Below, piece by piece: positions 24,285-32,552 of a DNA stretch of 64,000 bases. Origin of the DNA: JAICMB01 sp035295125 (lineage in GTDB: Bacteria > Acidobacteriota > Terriglobia > Bryobacterales > Bryobacteraceae). The stretch spans positions 1 through 64,000 of the forward strand of contig DATGJP010000117.1 in the NCBI GenBank assembly GCA_035295125.1, given 5' to 3'. The position numbers were made by a program, and so were the translations under genes. Within the stretch, counting starts at the first letter, position 1. Each line of letters opens with the position of its first letter. The notes under the pieces are model-generated. The model was not told the DNA's origin, searched no databases, and saw only the letters and a list, made by a program, of their open reading frames with translations.

Positions 24285-25802
24285 ATGCCCGTGAAGAAAC
24301 CCACGCGACAGGAAATGGCGGCCATGTGTCTCGAACTCGGCTTCCACATGACGCAATCCGAAATCGATGCGTATCTCGACCTGATGAATGTACCCGTGGC
24401 ATCCTACAACGCACTCGAACTGCTTCCCGACGAGCTACCCGCGGTGCAATACCCTCGTACACCGGGATATCAGCCATCCGCGGCCGAGAATCCGTACAAT
24501 GCGTGGTATTACAAAACCTGGGTGGCGGGCGCGCCGGCTGGAATGCTTCAGGGCAAACGCATTGCTCTGAAGGACAACGTCTGCCTGGCGGGCGTCCCGA
24601 TGATGAACGGCGCATCCACGCTCCAGGGCTACGTGCCGGATATTGACGCGACCATCGTCACACGAATTCTGGATGCGGGCGGCACCATCATAGGCAAGGC
24701 GCACTGCGAATATTTCTGTTTCTCGGGAGGCAGCCACACCAGCGCGCTTGGACCAGTGGTCAACCCGCGCAAGCCGGGTTATTCCTCGGGCGGATCGTCG
24801 TCGGGCAGCGCGGCGCTCGTGGCAGCCGGCGAAGTCGACATGGCGATTGGCGGCGACCAGGGCGGCTCGATCCGAATTCCTTCGGCATGTTGCGGAACGA
24901 TCGGCATGAAGCCTACGCACGGCTTGGTTCCATATACCGGCATCATGCCGATCGAGCTCACGCTCGACCATACCGGACCGATTACAGCCACCGTGAGCGA
25001 CAATGCGCTCCTATTGGAGGTGATCGCCGGACCTGACGGGCTCGATCCGCGGCAGGCCGGGGTCATTACTGCCGCCTACACAGAGGCGCTGCGCACAGAC
25101 ATCCACGATCTTCGAATCGGCGTGGTGCGGGAAGGTTTCGGTCATGCCGTATCCGAGCCCGATGTCGACGCCCTGGTGTACCGGGGAGCGGAGCGATTCC
25201 GTGCCATTGGCGCATATGTCGACGACGTTTCGATTCCCATGCACCTCACCGGGCCCGTGATCTGGTCGGCCATCGCTCACGAGGGCGCTACCTGGCAAAT
25301 GATGCTCGGGAATGGCTTCGGAATGAACTGGCGCGGGCTTTATGTGACCAGCTTACACAAAGCCCATGACGCCTGGCGCACGCACGCGGATGAGCTGTCG
25401 GAGTCGCTCAAGGTCACGATGCTGATGGGCTATCACATGCTTAAGAAGCATCGCGGCTATCATTACGCCAAGGCGCAGAACCTGTCGCGGCGTTTGCGGG
25501 CCGCCTACGATGAGGCGCTGTCGCGTTACGATCTGCTGCTGATGCCTACGCTCCCGATGAAGGCGACGAAGTTACCGGGGCCCGAGGCCTCGATTGGCGA
25601 GATCTGCCAGCGCGCCTTCGAAATGCTCCCGAATACATGCCCCTTCGATGTCACCGGGCACCCGGCCATCAGCATTCCTTGTGGGTCGGCTGACGGCCTT
25701 CCCGCCGGGTTGATGCTCATCGGCAAACACTGCCAGGAATCGACTATTTACCGCGCCGCGTATGCATTTGAGCAGTCCGGCGGCACGCAACTCGGAGCGT
25801 AA
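24285..25802 (+). CDS. Amidase signature-family hydrolase
   Basis: A 505-residue amidase with the Ser-cisSer-Lys triad: Lys96 in IALKDN, the cis-Ser in the GGSSSGSA stretch near 171, and the nucleophile Ser195 in DQGGSIRIPS. The family hydrolyses amides ranging from nitrile-derived amides to aminoacyl-tRNA side chains. There are no gatB or gatC genes nearby and the sequence is unlike GatA in its N-terminus, so a catabolic amidase is more likely. ATG 24285 gives a normal family length. Confidence 0.9.
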   Translation: MPVKKPTRQEMAAMCLELGFHMTQSEIDAYLDLMNVPVASYNALELLPDELPAVQYPRTPGYQPSAAENPYNAWYYKTWVAGAPAGMLQGKRIALKDNVCLAGVPMMNGASTLQGYVPDIDATIVTRILDAGGTIIGKAHCEYFCFSGGSHTSALGPVVNPRKPGYSSGGSSSGSAALVAAGEVDMAIGGDQGGSIRIPSACCGTIGMKPTHGLVPYTGIMPIELTLDHTGPITATVSDNALLLEVIAGPDGLDPRQAGVITAAYTEALRTDIHDLRIGVVREGFGHAVSEPDVDALVYRGAERFRAIGAYVDDVSIPMHLTGPVIWSAIAHEGATWQMMLGNGFGMNWRGLYVTSLHKAHDAWRTHADELSESLKVTMLMGYHMLKKHRGYHYAKAQNLSRRLRAAYDEALSRYDLLLMPTLPMKATKLPGPEASIGEICQRAFEMLPNTCPFDVTGHPAISIPCGSADGLPAGLMLIGKHCQESTIYRAAYAFEQSGGTQLGA

Positions 25803-25847
25803 CTTCCCAGTCGGGAACGTCGTATACAATAAGCGAGGCGAAAGTCA

Positions 25848-26504
25848 ATGTATAAAACACCCAGAATTTTGCTTTGTTCGCTCGCGGGTCTAACGCTCGC
25901 GTGCGCGGCTTCGAAAAACCCCTTTCCCGAGCCGTCGGTCGGAGCAACGCCCGACGCGGCGAAGGGGAAGCAGACCGCAGTGCTCGCGGGAGGCTGCTTC
26001 TGGGGTGTCGACGCGGTATTCAAGCAGATCAAAGGCGTCAGCGAGGTTGTCTCCGGTTTTTCGGGAGGCGAGGCGAATACGGCGCACTACGAAAGGGTCA
26101 GCGAAGGAAATACAGGCCATGCTGAATCGGTGAAAATCACTTACGATCCGTCACAGGTTTCATACGGGCAACTGCTCAAGGTGTTTTTCGCAGTCGCTCA
26201 CGACCCGACGGAAAAGAACCGTCAGGGTCCCGACTTTGGGACTCAGTATCGCTCCGTCATTTTCTATGTAAATGAGGAGCAGAAGCACATCGCCGAGTCA
26301 TACATCGCGCAGTTGAATGCGGCGCACGTGTTCAAGAAGCCGATTGTCACCGAGGTTGTGCCATACAAGGCGTTTTATGCCGCAGAAGAATATCACCAGA
26401 ATTTTCTGGAGCGCAATCCGACCTATCCGTACATCGTCTATAACGATCTGCCGAAGCTCGACCACCTGAAGCACGAGTTTCCGGAGATGGTGAAGGGCAA
26501 GTGA
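25848..26504 (+). CDS. msrA: Peptide methionine-S-sulfoxide reductase, envelope-targeted
   Basis: A 218-residue MsrA that reduces oxidised methionine in proteins. The catalytic motif is GGCFWG with Cys50, and EGNTGHAESVKITYDP and EYHQNFLERN are typical. An N-terminal signal with a lipobox-like LTLAC (Cys19) suggests membrane anchoring outside the cytoplasm. It overlaps the next gene by 4 bases (ATGA), so they form one operon. Resolving cysteines at the C-terminus are not evident. Confidence 0.92.
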   Translation: MYKTPRILLCSLAGLTLACAASKNPFPEPSVGATPDAAKGKQTAVLAGGCFWGVDAVFKQIKGVSEVVSGFSGGEANTAHYERVSEGNTGHAESVKITYDPSQVSYGQLLKVFFAVAHDPTEKNRQGPDFGTQYRSVIFYVNEEQKHIAESYIAQLNAAHVFKKPIVTEVVPYKAFYAAEEYHQNFLERNPTYPYIVYNDLPKLDHLKHEFPEMVKGK

Positions 26505-27322
26505 TGTTGCGGCGACTGGCTGTGCTCGCGGCGTTCGGCGCGCTGGCCGTCAGCGCGCAGATGAAGATCTACAACACCGTCAAACAGAAGCTTGCCGCGG
26601 GCAAGCCCGTCGTCGGTGCGACGATATTCTCGCCGGATCCGAATATTTATTGCGCGATGGCCAATGCCGGCTATGACTATCTGTGGATCGAGATGCAGCA
26701 CAGCCCGCTGACCTATGGCGACGTTTCTAAGATGATCTGGGCTTGCCGCGGAGCACCGGCCATTCCTTTCATCCGCGTGCCGGATGCAACGGAGAGCGAT
26801 ATTCAGAAGGCAACGGACATCGGTGCGCTCGGGATCATTGTGCCGACGGTGGATACGGTGGAGAAAGCTGAGGCGGCGGTGAAATGGTCGCGATATCCGC
26901 CGCAAGGCCGCCGCAGCCAGGGCGCCGGGCAGTATGGCGCGCTATACGGCAGCGATTATCACCAGACCATCAATGAAAACATGATGGTGGTGATCATGAT
27001 CGAGACGCCGATCGGAGTGGATAACGCGGAAAAGATCGCATCCGTTCCGGGAATCGACGTGATTTTCGCCGCCAGCACCGACCTCGGCAACTTCTCCGGT
27101 CTGAAGCAGGGTGAGCCGGGGTACGAAAAGATGGTGAAGCGCATTCACGATGTGACGCTCGACCATAAGATCTGGCTCGGAGGCCCTCAGGCGTGGCGTG
27201 ATCGGCAGGGATTCACATTCTTCCAAGGTCCGGGTGAAGCGCAGATCCTGCGCCTGGGGGCTCAAGTGAACCTCAAAGAGAAGGGCGGGACGGCGCCGAC
27301 GGAAGGCGCGGAGAAGAAGTAG
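26501..27322 (+). CDS. HpcH/HpaI-family aldolase with signal peptide
   Basis: A 273-residue class-II pyruvate aldolase-like TIM barrel. Family features are VGATIFSPDPNIYCAMANAG, WIEMQHSPL (the metal/catalytic His region), AVKWSRYPPQGRRSQG and MVVIMIETP, whose Glu is a metal ligand. Unusually, the N-terminus LRRLAVLAAFGALAVSAQ is a signal peptide, so the enzyme may be exported. It is coupled to msrA, which is a strange pairing for a catabolic aldolase. Confidence 0.85.
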   Translation: MMLRRLAVLAAFGALAVSAQMKIYNTVKQKLAAGKPVVGATIFSPDPNIYCAMANAGYDYLWIEMQHSPLTYGDVSKMIWACRGAPAIPFIRVPDATESDIQKATDIGALGIIVPTVDTVEKAEAAVKWSRYPPQGRRSQGAGQYGALYGSDYHQTINENMMVVIMIETPIGVDNAEKIASVPGIDVIFAASTDLGNFSGLKQGEPGYEKMVKRIHDVTLDHKIWLGGPQAWRDRQGFTFFQGPGEAQILRLGAQVNLKEKGGTAPTEGAEKK

Positions 27323-27437
27323 ACGCAGAGACACCTATCCGCAGGGCGTCGATTGCAAAAGGCTCGAGAAACATGCGGGGGCTTTAGAACGGCATGCTTC
27401 TCAAGCCCGTGGCAGAAGTCTTTGAGAGCGGCTTGCA

Positions 27438-27453
27438 CAGGCGAAACCGCCTG
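27438..27453. repeat. Dispersed intergenic palindrome
   Basis: CAGGCG-AAAC-CGCCTG lies between the convergent aldolase and SMP-30 genes. A second inverted element (CCGGG/CCCGG type) follows at about 27475-27490. Confidence 0.5.
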
Positions 27454-27541
27454 CCCAACTTCTGCCATGGGCTGCCGGGGGAACCCGGCCACTTCCCAAG
27501 AAGTGGTGTAACTAAACCCAGTGCTGATTCAACGGGAGCTT

Positions 27542-28588
27542 TCAAGCGATATGGGCGCCTTGGGTTTCCACATACACCGCGTAAAGCGACTGCCCGGCTG
27601 TCATGAACAAGCGATTGCGCTTGGTTCCCCCAAAGCAGACATTGGCGCAGATCTCGGGTAGAAGGATCATGCCCATCCGCATGCCCTCCGGATCGTAAAT
27701 GTGGACACCATCATAACCAGGTCCAACCCAACCGGAACCGACCCAGATGTTTCCGTCTATATCGGCGCGAATTCCGTCGGCGAGGCCGGAACCTTTGCCG
27801 GCCAGTTCGGTTGAGATGTAGCGGCGACCCTTGCCCAGCTTCGTGCCGTCGATCACGTCATAGACCTGAATGATGTTCGGCGCCTGAGGATAATGCGTCG
27901 AGCCGGTATCGCAGATGTAGAGCTTATGATAATCGGGCGAGAAACAAAGCCCGTTGGGCTTGTATAACTCGTCGCTTACCATCGTCAGGGCCCCGGTCTT
28001 GCCGTCGATCCGGTAAACAGCTTCTTTTAACTGCAAGTCGGCCTTCTTGCCCTCATAGTTGCCGAGAATTCCATAACCGGGATCAGTGAACCAGACTCCG
28101 CCGTCCGGATGCACCACGATATCGTTCGGCGCGTTGAAGGGTTTGCCATTCCATTTGTCGGCCAGCACGCTTACGGAGCCGTTGTGCTCGTAACGAACCA
28201 CGCGTCTGTTGAAGTGCTCGCAGGAAAGCTGACGGCCCTGGTAATCGAACGTATTGCCGTTGCTGTAGCCGCTCGGATTGCGGAATACGCTAACGTGCCC
28301 GTCCTCCTCGAGCCAGCGCATCTGGACGTTATTGGGAATGTCACTGAACACCAGGTAGCGCCCTTCGCCGTTCCAGGCCGGTCCCTCGGCCCATGACATT
28401 CCGGTATGCAGACGTTTTATCGAGGTGTTTCCGATTTTGTACTTCGCAAATTTCTTATCGATGGTGATTACGTCGGGATCGGGATAACGGATGGGGTTCC
28501 TGCCGCTCCAGTCGCGTTCCGCGGTCTGCGCGCGAAGAGCGGCTGCGCCAAGGGATGCCGCCAGAAACGTGCGGCGGTCAGATTTCAT
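27542..28588 (-). CDS. SMP-30/gluconolactonase-like beta-propeller
   Basis: A 348-residue calcium-dependent lactonase-like protein. It starts at ATG 28588 with a twin-arginine-type signal (DRRTFLAASLGAAAL), then the SMP-30 pattern: EGPAWNGEGRYLVFSDIPNN (metal-site Glu), NAPNDIVVHPDGGVWFTDP (Asn and Asp ligands) and KPNGLCFSPDYHKLYICDTG. It probably hydrolyses sugar lactones in the periplasm and could act on the product of a GMC sugar dehydrogenase. The frame extends further upstream, but that stretch holds a dispersed repeat. Confidence 0.88.
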   Translation of the reverse strand: MKSDRRTFLAASLGAAALRAQTAERDWSGRNPIRYPDPDVITIDKKFAKYKIGNTSIKRLHTGMSWAEGPAWNGEGRYLVFSDIPNNVQMRWLEEDGHVSVFRNPSGYSNGNTFDYQGRQLSCEHFNRRVVRYEHNGSVSVLADKWNGKPFNAPNDIVVHPDGGVWFTDPGYGILGNYEGKKADLQLKEAVYRIDGKTGALTMVSDELYKPNGLCFSPDYHKLYICDTGSTHYPQAPNIIQVYDVIDGTKLGKGRRYISTELAGKGSGLADGIRADIDGNIWVGSGWVGPGYDGVHIYDPEGMRMGMILLPEICANVCFGGTKRNRLFMTAGQSLYAVYVETQGAHIA

Positions 28589-28691
28589 AGCATTCGCAGT
28601 ATACCAACGGTCCAGAGGCAAGGGATTTAGCCTGTCGCTATGGACCGCGGGTCCACAAAGCGAGTGAAACAAGGTCGCGCAGTGGTTTCGT

Positions 28692-28757
28692 TTCGCCTGT
28701 GCGTTGTCGGTGAGGTCCAAGACAGGCGAATCGGCGTGCTTCACCCTTCCACAGCCT
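28692..28757. repeat. Dispersed intergenic palindrome, long copy
   Basis: TTCGCCTGT (28692-28700) pairs with ACAGGCGAA (28722-28730), followed by CACCCTTCCACAGCCT (28742-28757), the same tail as in the 11.6-kb copy. It sits between the SMP-30 gene and the Imm5-like gene. Confidence 0.6.
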
Positions 28758-28773
28758 TCCAAACCTGAGAAAG

Positions 28774-29412
28774 CTACGAACTCTCGGGCACAAGTTCGTA
28801 CGCGGAGGGAACTGCCATGGTCAGATACCATTCCCAGAATTGCCTGCGGCGAATGGTGCTGTCCGAAAGGCTCGATTCTCCCTCGCTGCAATGCGAGGCG
28901 CTAGCCAACAGCGCAGGGTCCCATTCGTCGGGCAGGTCACCGGGTCTGTCTTCGCCGCTGTCGTCAAACCGGCCCGGATCAAAGTCCTCATCGCGAAAGG
29001 CGACGCTCACGGTCTTGGCAGCCGCGGCGCCTGCATAATAAGCGGCCGCAGACAGCTTCTCAGACATCGCATCGAGCCTCGTCCAGAAGTCGTGGGCGGC
29101 CTTCCAGGCCTCTTCGCGAGTTACCTGTCCTTCGATGAAACGGCGCGCCAGGACGGTCAGTTGCGTGGGGATGGTGTCACCGGGGACGACCACCGACCAG
29201 TGATCGACAACCAGTTGGGCACACAAAATCCCCAGGCTGGTCCGCCGCTGCAGACCGGTGCCCGGCACAGCCATCTCGCCCCTTTTTAAGCGAGGGCCCA
29301 TGGCCGCCCAAATCCTCTGCCGGTGCCCGAGCGTCAGCCGACCCTCTTGGTTGCGCTCAATGCTATCCCGCGCTTCTGTGATTCTCTGCTCCAGTTCTTT
29401 GCTGATTGCCAT
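28774..29412 (-). CDS. Imm5-like putative immunity protein
   Basis: A 212-residue, largely helical and acidic protein. Residues about 24-130 resemble the Imm5 family of polymorphic-toxin immunity proteins: GHRQRIWAAMGPRLKRG, GLQRRTSLGILCAQLVVDHW, a middle helix with AWKAAHDFW, and AAYYAGAAAAKTVSVAFRDE. It is the last gene of a three-gene operon, 28 bp after the deaminase-like protein, in the position expected for an antidote to that protein. The start is ATG 29412; a TTG at 29424 is an alternative. Recognition is by remembered pattern, not by a search. Confidence 0.6.
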   Translation of the reverse strand: MAISKELEQRITEARDSIERNQEGRLTLGHRQRIWAAMGPRLKRGEMAVPGTGLQRRTSLGILCAQLVVDHWSVVVPGDTIPTQLTVLARRFIEGQVTREEAWKAAHDFWTRLDAMSEKLSAAAYYAGAAAAKTVSVAFRDEDFDPGRFDDSGEDRPGDLPDEWDPALLASASHCSEGESSLSDSTIRRRQFWEWYLTMAVPSAYELVPESS

Positions 29413-29440
29413 AATCGTTAGCAATGCCCTTATACTGCAG

Positions 29441-30658
29441 CTACTGAGGCGTCGTCAGTCCACTAGAGCCCGGACCCGGGCCCGGCGGCTTCTTCCAGGA
29501 CCCGTCGAGCCAGGTTTTGGTAGTACCGTCCGGATACTCAGTGTAAACTCCAACCTTAGTCTTGTCGGCCCCACTATTCTCAGTCGGCGCCTTGGACTTG
29601 TCCGTTTGCCATCCGCCGCTCGGCGAGACTTCGGGATAGTATGACCCAGTCTCATCCACAATCTTGGTGATACTGCCATCCGGATGGAACACCCTTGTCA
29701 TGTGCGGATCGGTCACAATCACGGTCTGGTTGTTGTTTACGGCGTACCGAGCGAAGAACGCCTGACAATCCTCGCACATATCGCGCGAGTCACCGGACGG
29801 TGGAAGAGGTTGACCCCTGTTATCAAACTCGACGGCCAACTGCTTGTCCGCATGGAAATCGGGGGTCTGGTGAGGTTTGCTCTTATTCTGTTTGCACTGA
29901 TGATTGTTATCGTTGCACAGCTGTTGCACTTCTTGTCTGGAATGGTACACATAAGCCTTTGAGGTAGCGGCCTTCGAAGTTTTCGTCGCCAGGACTTCCG
30001 TGGCGGGCTTCGTAACGCTGATCGTCTGCTTTCCGCCGCCGCACATAACGGTCTTGTCGGGAAAGGCCTGCACGAGCTCGTTAGCCGTTTCGAATTGGTG
30101 TACCGAGATCTGCATCGCACCATCGAGTCCCTGCAATGGAGGTGCATTGGCGGCAGCGAGGGTACGTTTTCGCTTGCGTTCGGCTTCGTCAGTAGGCGAC
30201 GGAGGAGACGAGGACGACGATGATGAGGGTGACGGGGACGATGAACCTGGTAAACAGGTGGAGACGATATCTAGCGGCGCCGGTGGTACGGATAATGAAT
30301 TGTTGTTGATCGAAGACGTCGCGACCGTCGTCGATAATGGGCCCGGAGTGGGGAGGCGCGGCGGCGGAGGCGTAGGCGGAAGAGTCGATGGGATATCGGA
30401 AAGCGCTGAACTGGGTAGCGGAGGTAACAGCGGAACACTGGACGATGATGACGTCGAGGTTGTCGAAGTCGAAAATGGCGCTGCCGTGTCGGATTTCTGC
30501 TTTTTCGCCAGTTGATCGGCTTCGTCAAGCTGTGCCGCAAGCGCCTTCAGAACCTCCGGATCGTCCCAGTACGGATCGTCGTATGGATTGCGGTCACGTT
30601 TCCGGGCCGGATTCCCCTTGGGATCATCGTCGTCCGGCTTCTTGTCAAAAGGATTCAT
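29441..30658 (-). CDS. Putative polymorphic-toxin effector with deaminase-like C-terminal domain
   Basis: A 405-residue protein in three parts. Residues 1-55 are charged, with many Asp and Lys. Residues 56-160 are a low-complexity Ser/Thr/Pro linker. Residues about 175-335 form a compact domain ordered like nucleic-acid/cytidine deaminase-fold toxins: strands, then H269-A-D on a helix, then C295-x2-C298 on a second helix, then strands VIVTDP and TRVFHPDG. Canonical enzymes have H-x-E, so the Asp at 271 is unusual. The tail repeats a YPDGTTK-like unit. It starts one base after the preceding gene and precedes the Imm5-like gene. No signal peptide is seen, so delivery by a contractile injection system is the likely route. 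Confidence 0.55.
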   Translation of the reverse strand: MNPFDKKPDDDDPKGNPARKRDRNPYDDPYWDDPEVLKALAAQLDEADQLAKKQKSDTAAPFSTSTTSTSSSSSVPLLPPLPSSALSDIPSTLPPTPPPPRLPTPGPLSTTVATSSINNNSLSVPPAPLDIVSTCLPGSSSPSPSSSSSSSPPSPTDEAERKRKRTLAAANAPPLQGLDGAMQISVHQFETANELVQAFPDKTVMCGGGKQTISVTKPATEVLATKTSKAATSKAYVYHSRQEVQQLCNDNNHQCKQNKSKPHQTPDFHADKQLAVEFDNRGQPLPPSGDSRDMCEDCQAFFARYAVNNNQTVIVTDPHMTRVFHPDGSITKIVDETGSYYPEVSPSGGWQTDKSKAPTENSGADKTKVGVYTEYPDGTTKTWLDGSWKKPPGPGPGSSGLTTPQ

Positions 30659-30659
30659 G

Positions 30660-31052
30660 TCATGCCCAGCCCACGACCCGGAGCCATGCGCGCGGACCCG
30701 CGCCCGCCTTTGCCGCCGCCCAGTCCTGTTCTCTCACGAGGGCAGGCAGGTAATCGATTTGGATATCGGGCACTGAACCGGCCCGATAGAGGACCCGCCA
30801 AATGTTGACGTTATCGTCGAAATTCGGGGCGATCTCGAACATCAACGCGACGTATAAGGCGATCTTGGGCTGCAGAGTGAGCCCGCGCAAGCGAGCGCGC
30901 ACAATGCCCGTCTTCACCTTCATTGCCAGTTGCTGGTCCGAGCGGGGCAGAACCGCCGCGTGGTACGTTCGCAGATGCAGACAAAGCGCGTCAATTAATT
31001 TCTGACCGGTATTTGTTTCAATTGCCCGCATTTGGGCGGAACTGATGTTCAT
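30660..31052 (-). CDS. Small protein of effector-operon type
   Basis: A 130-residue protein from ATG 31052. The layout MNISSAQMRAIE, a helix QKLIDALCLHLRTYHA, KTGIVRARLRGLTLQPKIALYVALMFEIAPNFDDN (split here only by description) and a C-terminal helix ending in AAAKAGAG resembles small helical proteins that are common beside PAAR/VgrG-linked effectors. It may act as an adaptor or chaperone. It is the first gene of the operon and ends one base before the effector start. Confidence 0.55.
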   Translation of the reverse strand: MNISSAQMRAIETNTGQKLIDALCLHLRTYHAAVLPRSDQQLAMKVKTGIVRARLRGLTLQPKIALYVALMFEIAPNFDDNVNIWRVLYRAGSVPDIQIDYLPALVREQDWAAAKAGAGPRAWLRVVGWA

Positions 31053-31244
31053 TGCTCGCTTATGATTGTAAAGATTGCATAATGCGTGTGCAACCACGTC
31101 CGAATGTCGGATTAATGGGCGCCCACCTGTCGCTGCTTCCCGCCGATCGCGGTGGAACTCTTCAACCACAGTCGGTTAGTGGTTTCGACCCGCATAATCC
31201 AAAACCCAGTTCTGTTGAGAGTCGACAGTGGTATCGTCGGACGA

Positions 31245-32552
31245 GTGGTCCGAATACCGGCTTTCTTGATCGCGGTTTCGCTGGCGGCACAGAATACGGG
31301 TGCTCCGGATCCCGATCATTTGCTAGTGGAAATCAAGACTAAGATCGCCGCGATGACGCGAACGCTGCCGCGATATACGTGCACGGAAACAGTGGAAAGA
31401 CAATATTTTCGCGGCGACGCTCGAAACCCGATCGACTCGTGCAAGAAAGATAACCACCTGCGGCTCGACGGCCTGGATCGTTTTCGGCTCGACGTGACGG
31501 TCGCGAACAATCACGAAATCTTTGCCTGGGCTGGAGCCAGCCGCTTCGATTCGCGGCGTGTCGATGAGATCGTCAGACAAGGACCGACCAGCACCGGCGC
31601 TTTCGGGACGTATCTGGTTGAGATATTTGTCAGGCCCGGAGCACAATTTCAATTTCTACAGAAACAGGAGGTCGACGGGCGCCCAGTTCTCGAATATAGC
31701 TTTCGCGTTCCCAAGGAGCTGAGCCATTATGGGCTCGGTTTGTCGGGGCATCTTCACATGTCGGGCTACGGGGGGACATTTCAAATCGATCCCGAGAACC
31801 TCCAATTGCAGAGGCTGGACATTCAAACCGACCAACTCGATCCGGGAACCGAAATGTGCAATGTCGAGACAACGCTCTTCTATCAACGCGCCGCGGCCGG
31901 CGACAGCGGCTTCCTGCTGCCCGCTGAAACGAAGCAGAGCATTCTTCGGCCGAATGGAGAAGTGCACAACGCACGCACCACCTTCGCGGCTTGCCACGAA
32001 TACACGGCGGAATCCGTAATCCGGTTTGGGGACGAGCCGGGCGGAGGCAGTTCACAGTCGGCGAGAAATGCTCAGCAGGCGCCGCTCCCGGAAGGTCTGC
32101 CGGTGGCGTTGGCGCTCTCGGAGGCAATCCGTAGCGACACGGTGGCTGCAGGCGATGCCGTCGCGGCCAAGGTGCTCCACAATGTCACGGCCCAAGGCAG
32201 CAGAGAAGTGCTCATTCCGTCCGGTGCCACCGTTCGGGGCCGAATTATCGATATGCGTCTCTGGCTGCGCACCTATTCGTATTTCCTGATTTCGGTTAAC
32301 TGGCAGACGGTGAACATCGGTGGCGACGTAAAACCGTTTTCAGCGAAGCTGGATCGTGCCGCCGAATCGCAGAAGGCCCGATTGCCCGGAACGCCACACG
32401 GTCGCGGATTGGAAGTGATTCTCCCGCCGCCCGGCTTACACCCGGATTCCACGTCGTGGCTCTTCAGAATGACTGGTAAGAGCTATACGATTCAAAAAGA
32501 CTTCCCGTCATTTTGGCTGACCACCGCGGCAAGCTCAACTAAGATGGAGTGA
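31245..32552 (+). CDS. Exported hypothetical protein
   Basis: About 435 residues from GTG 31245, chosen because a signal peptide (VVRIPAFLIAVSLAAQ) follows at once; GTG 31152 and TTG 31215 are alternative starts. The first 230 residues are beta-rich and include RYTCTETVERQYF, as in acidobacterial secreted proteins of unknown function. The last part, with VALALSEAIRSDTVAAGDAV and VLIPSGATVRGRI, matches the domain of the 21-kb protein. It overlaps the next gene by one base. I do not know its function. Confidence 0.65.
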   Translation: MVRIPAFLIAVSLAAQNTGAPDPDHLLVEIKTKIAAMTRTLPRYTCTETVERQYFRGDARNPIDSCKKDNHLRLDGLDRFRLDVTVANNHEIFAWAGASRFDSRRVDEIVRQGPTSTGAFGTYLVEIFVRPGAQFQFLQKQEVDGRPVLEYSFRVPKELSHYGLGLSGHLHMSGYGGTFQIDPENLQLQRLDIQTDQLDPGTEMCNVETTLFYQRAAAGDSGFLLPAETKQSILRPNGEVHNARTTFAACHEYTAESVIRFGDEPGGGSSQSARNAQQAPLPEGLPVALALSEAIRSDTVAAGDAVAAKVLHNVTAQGSREVLIPSGATVRGRIIDMRLWLRTYSYFLISVNWQTVNIGGDVKPFSAKLDRAAESQKARLPGTPHGRGLEVILPPPGLHPDSTSWLFRMTGKSYTIQKDFPSFWLTTAASSTKME

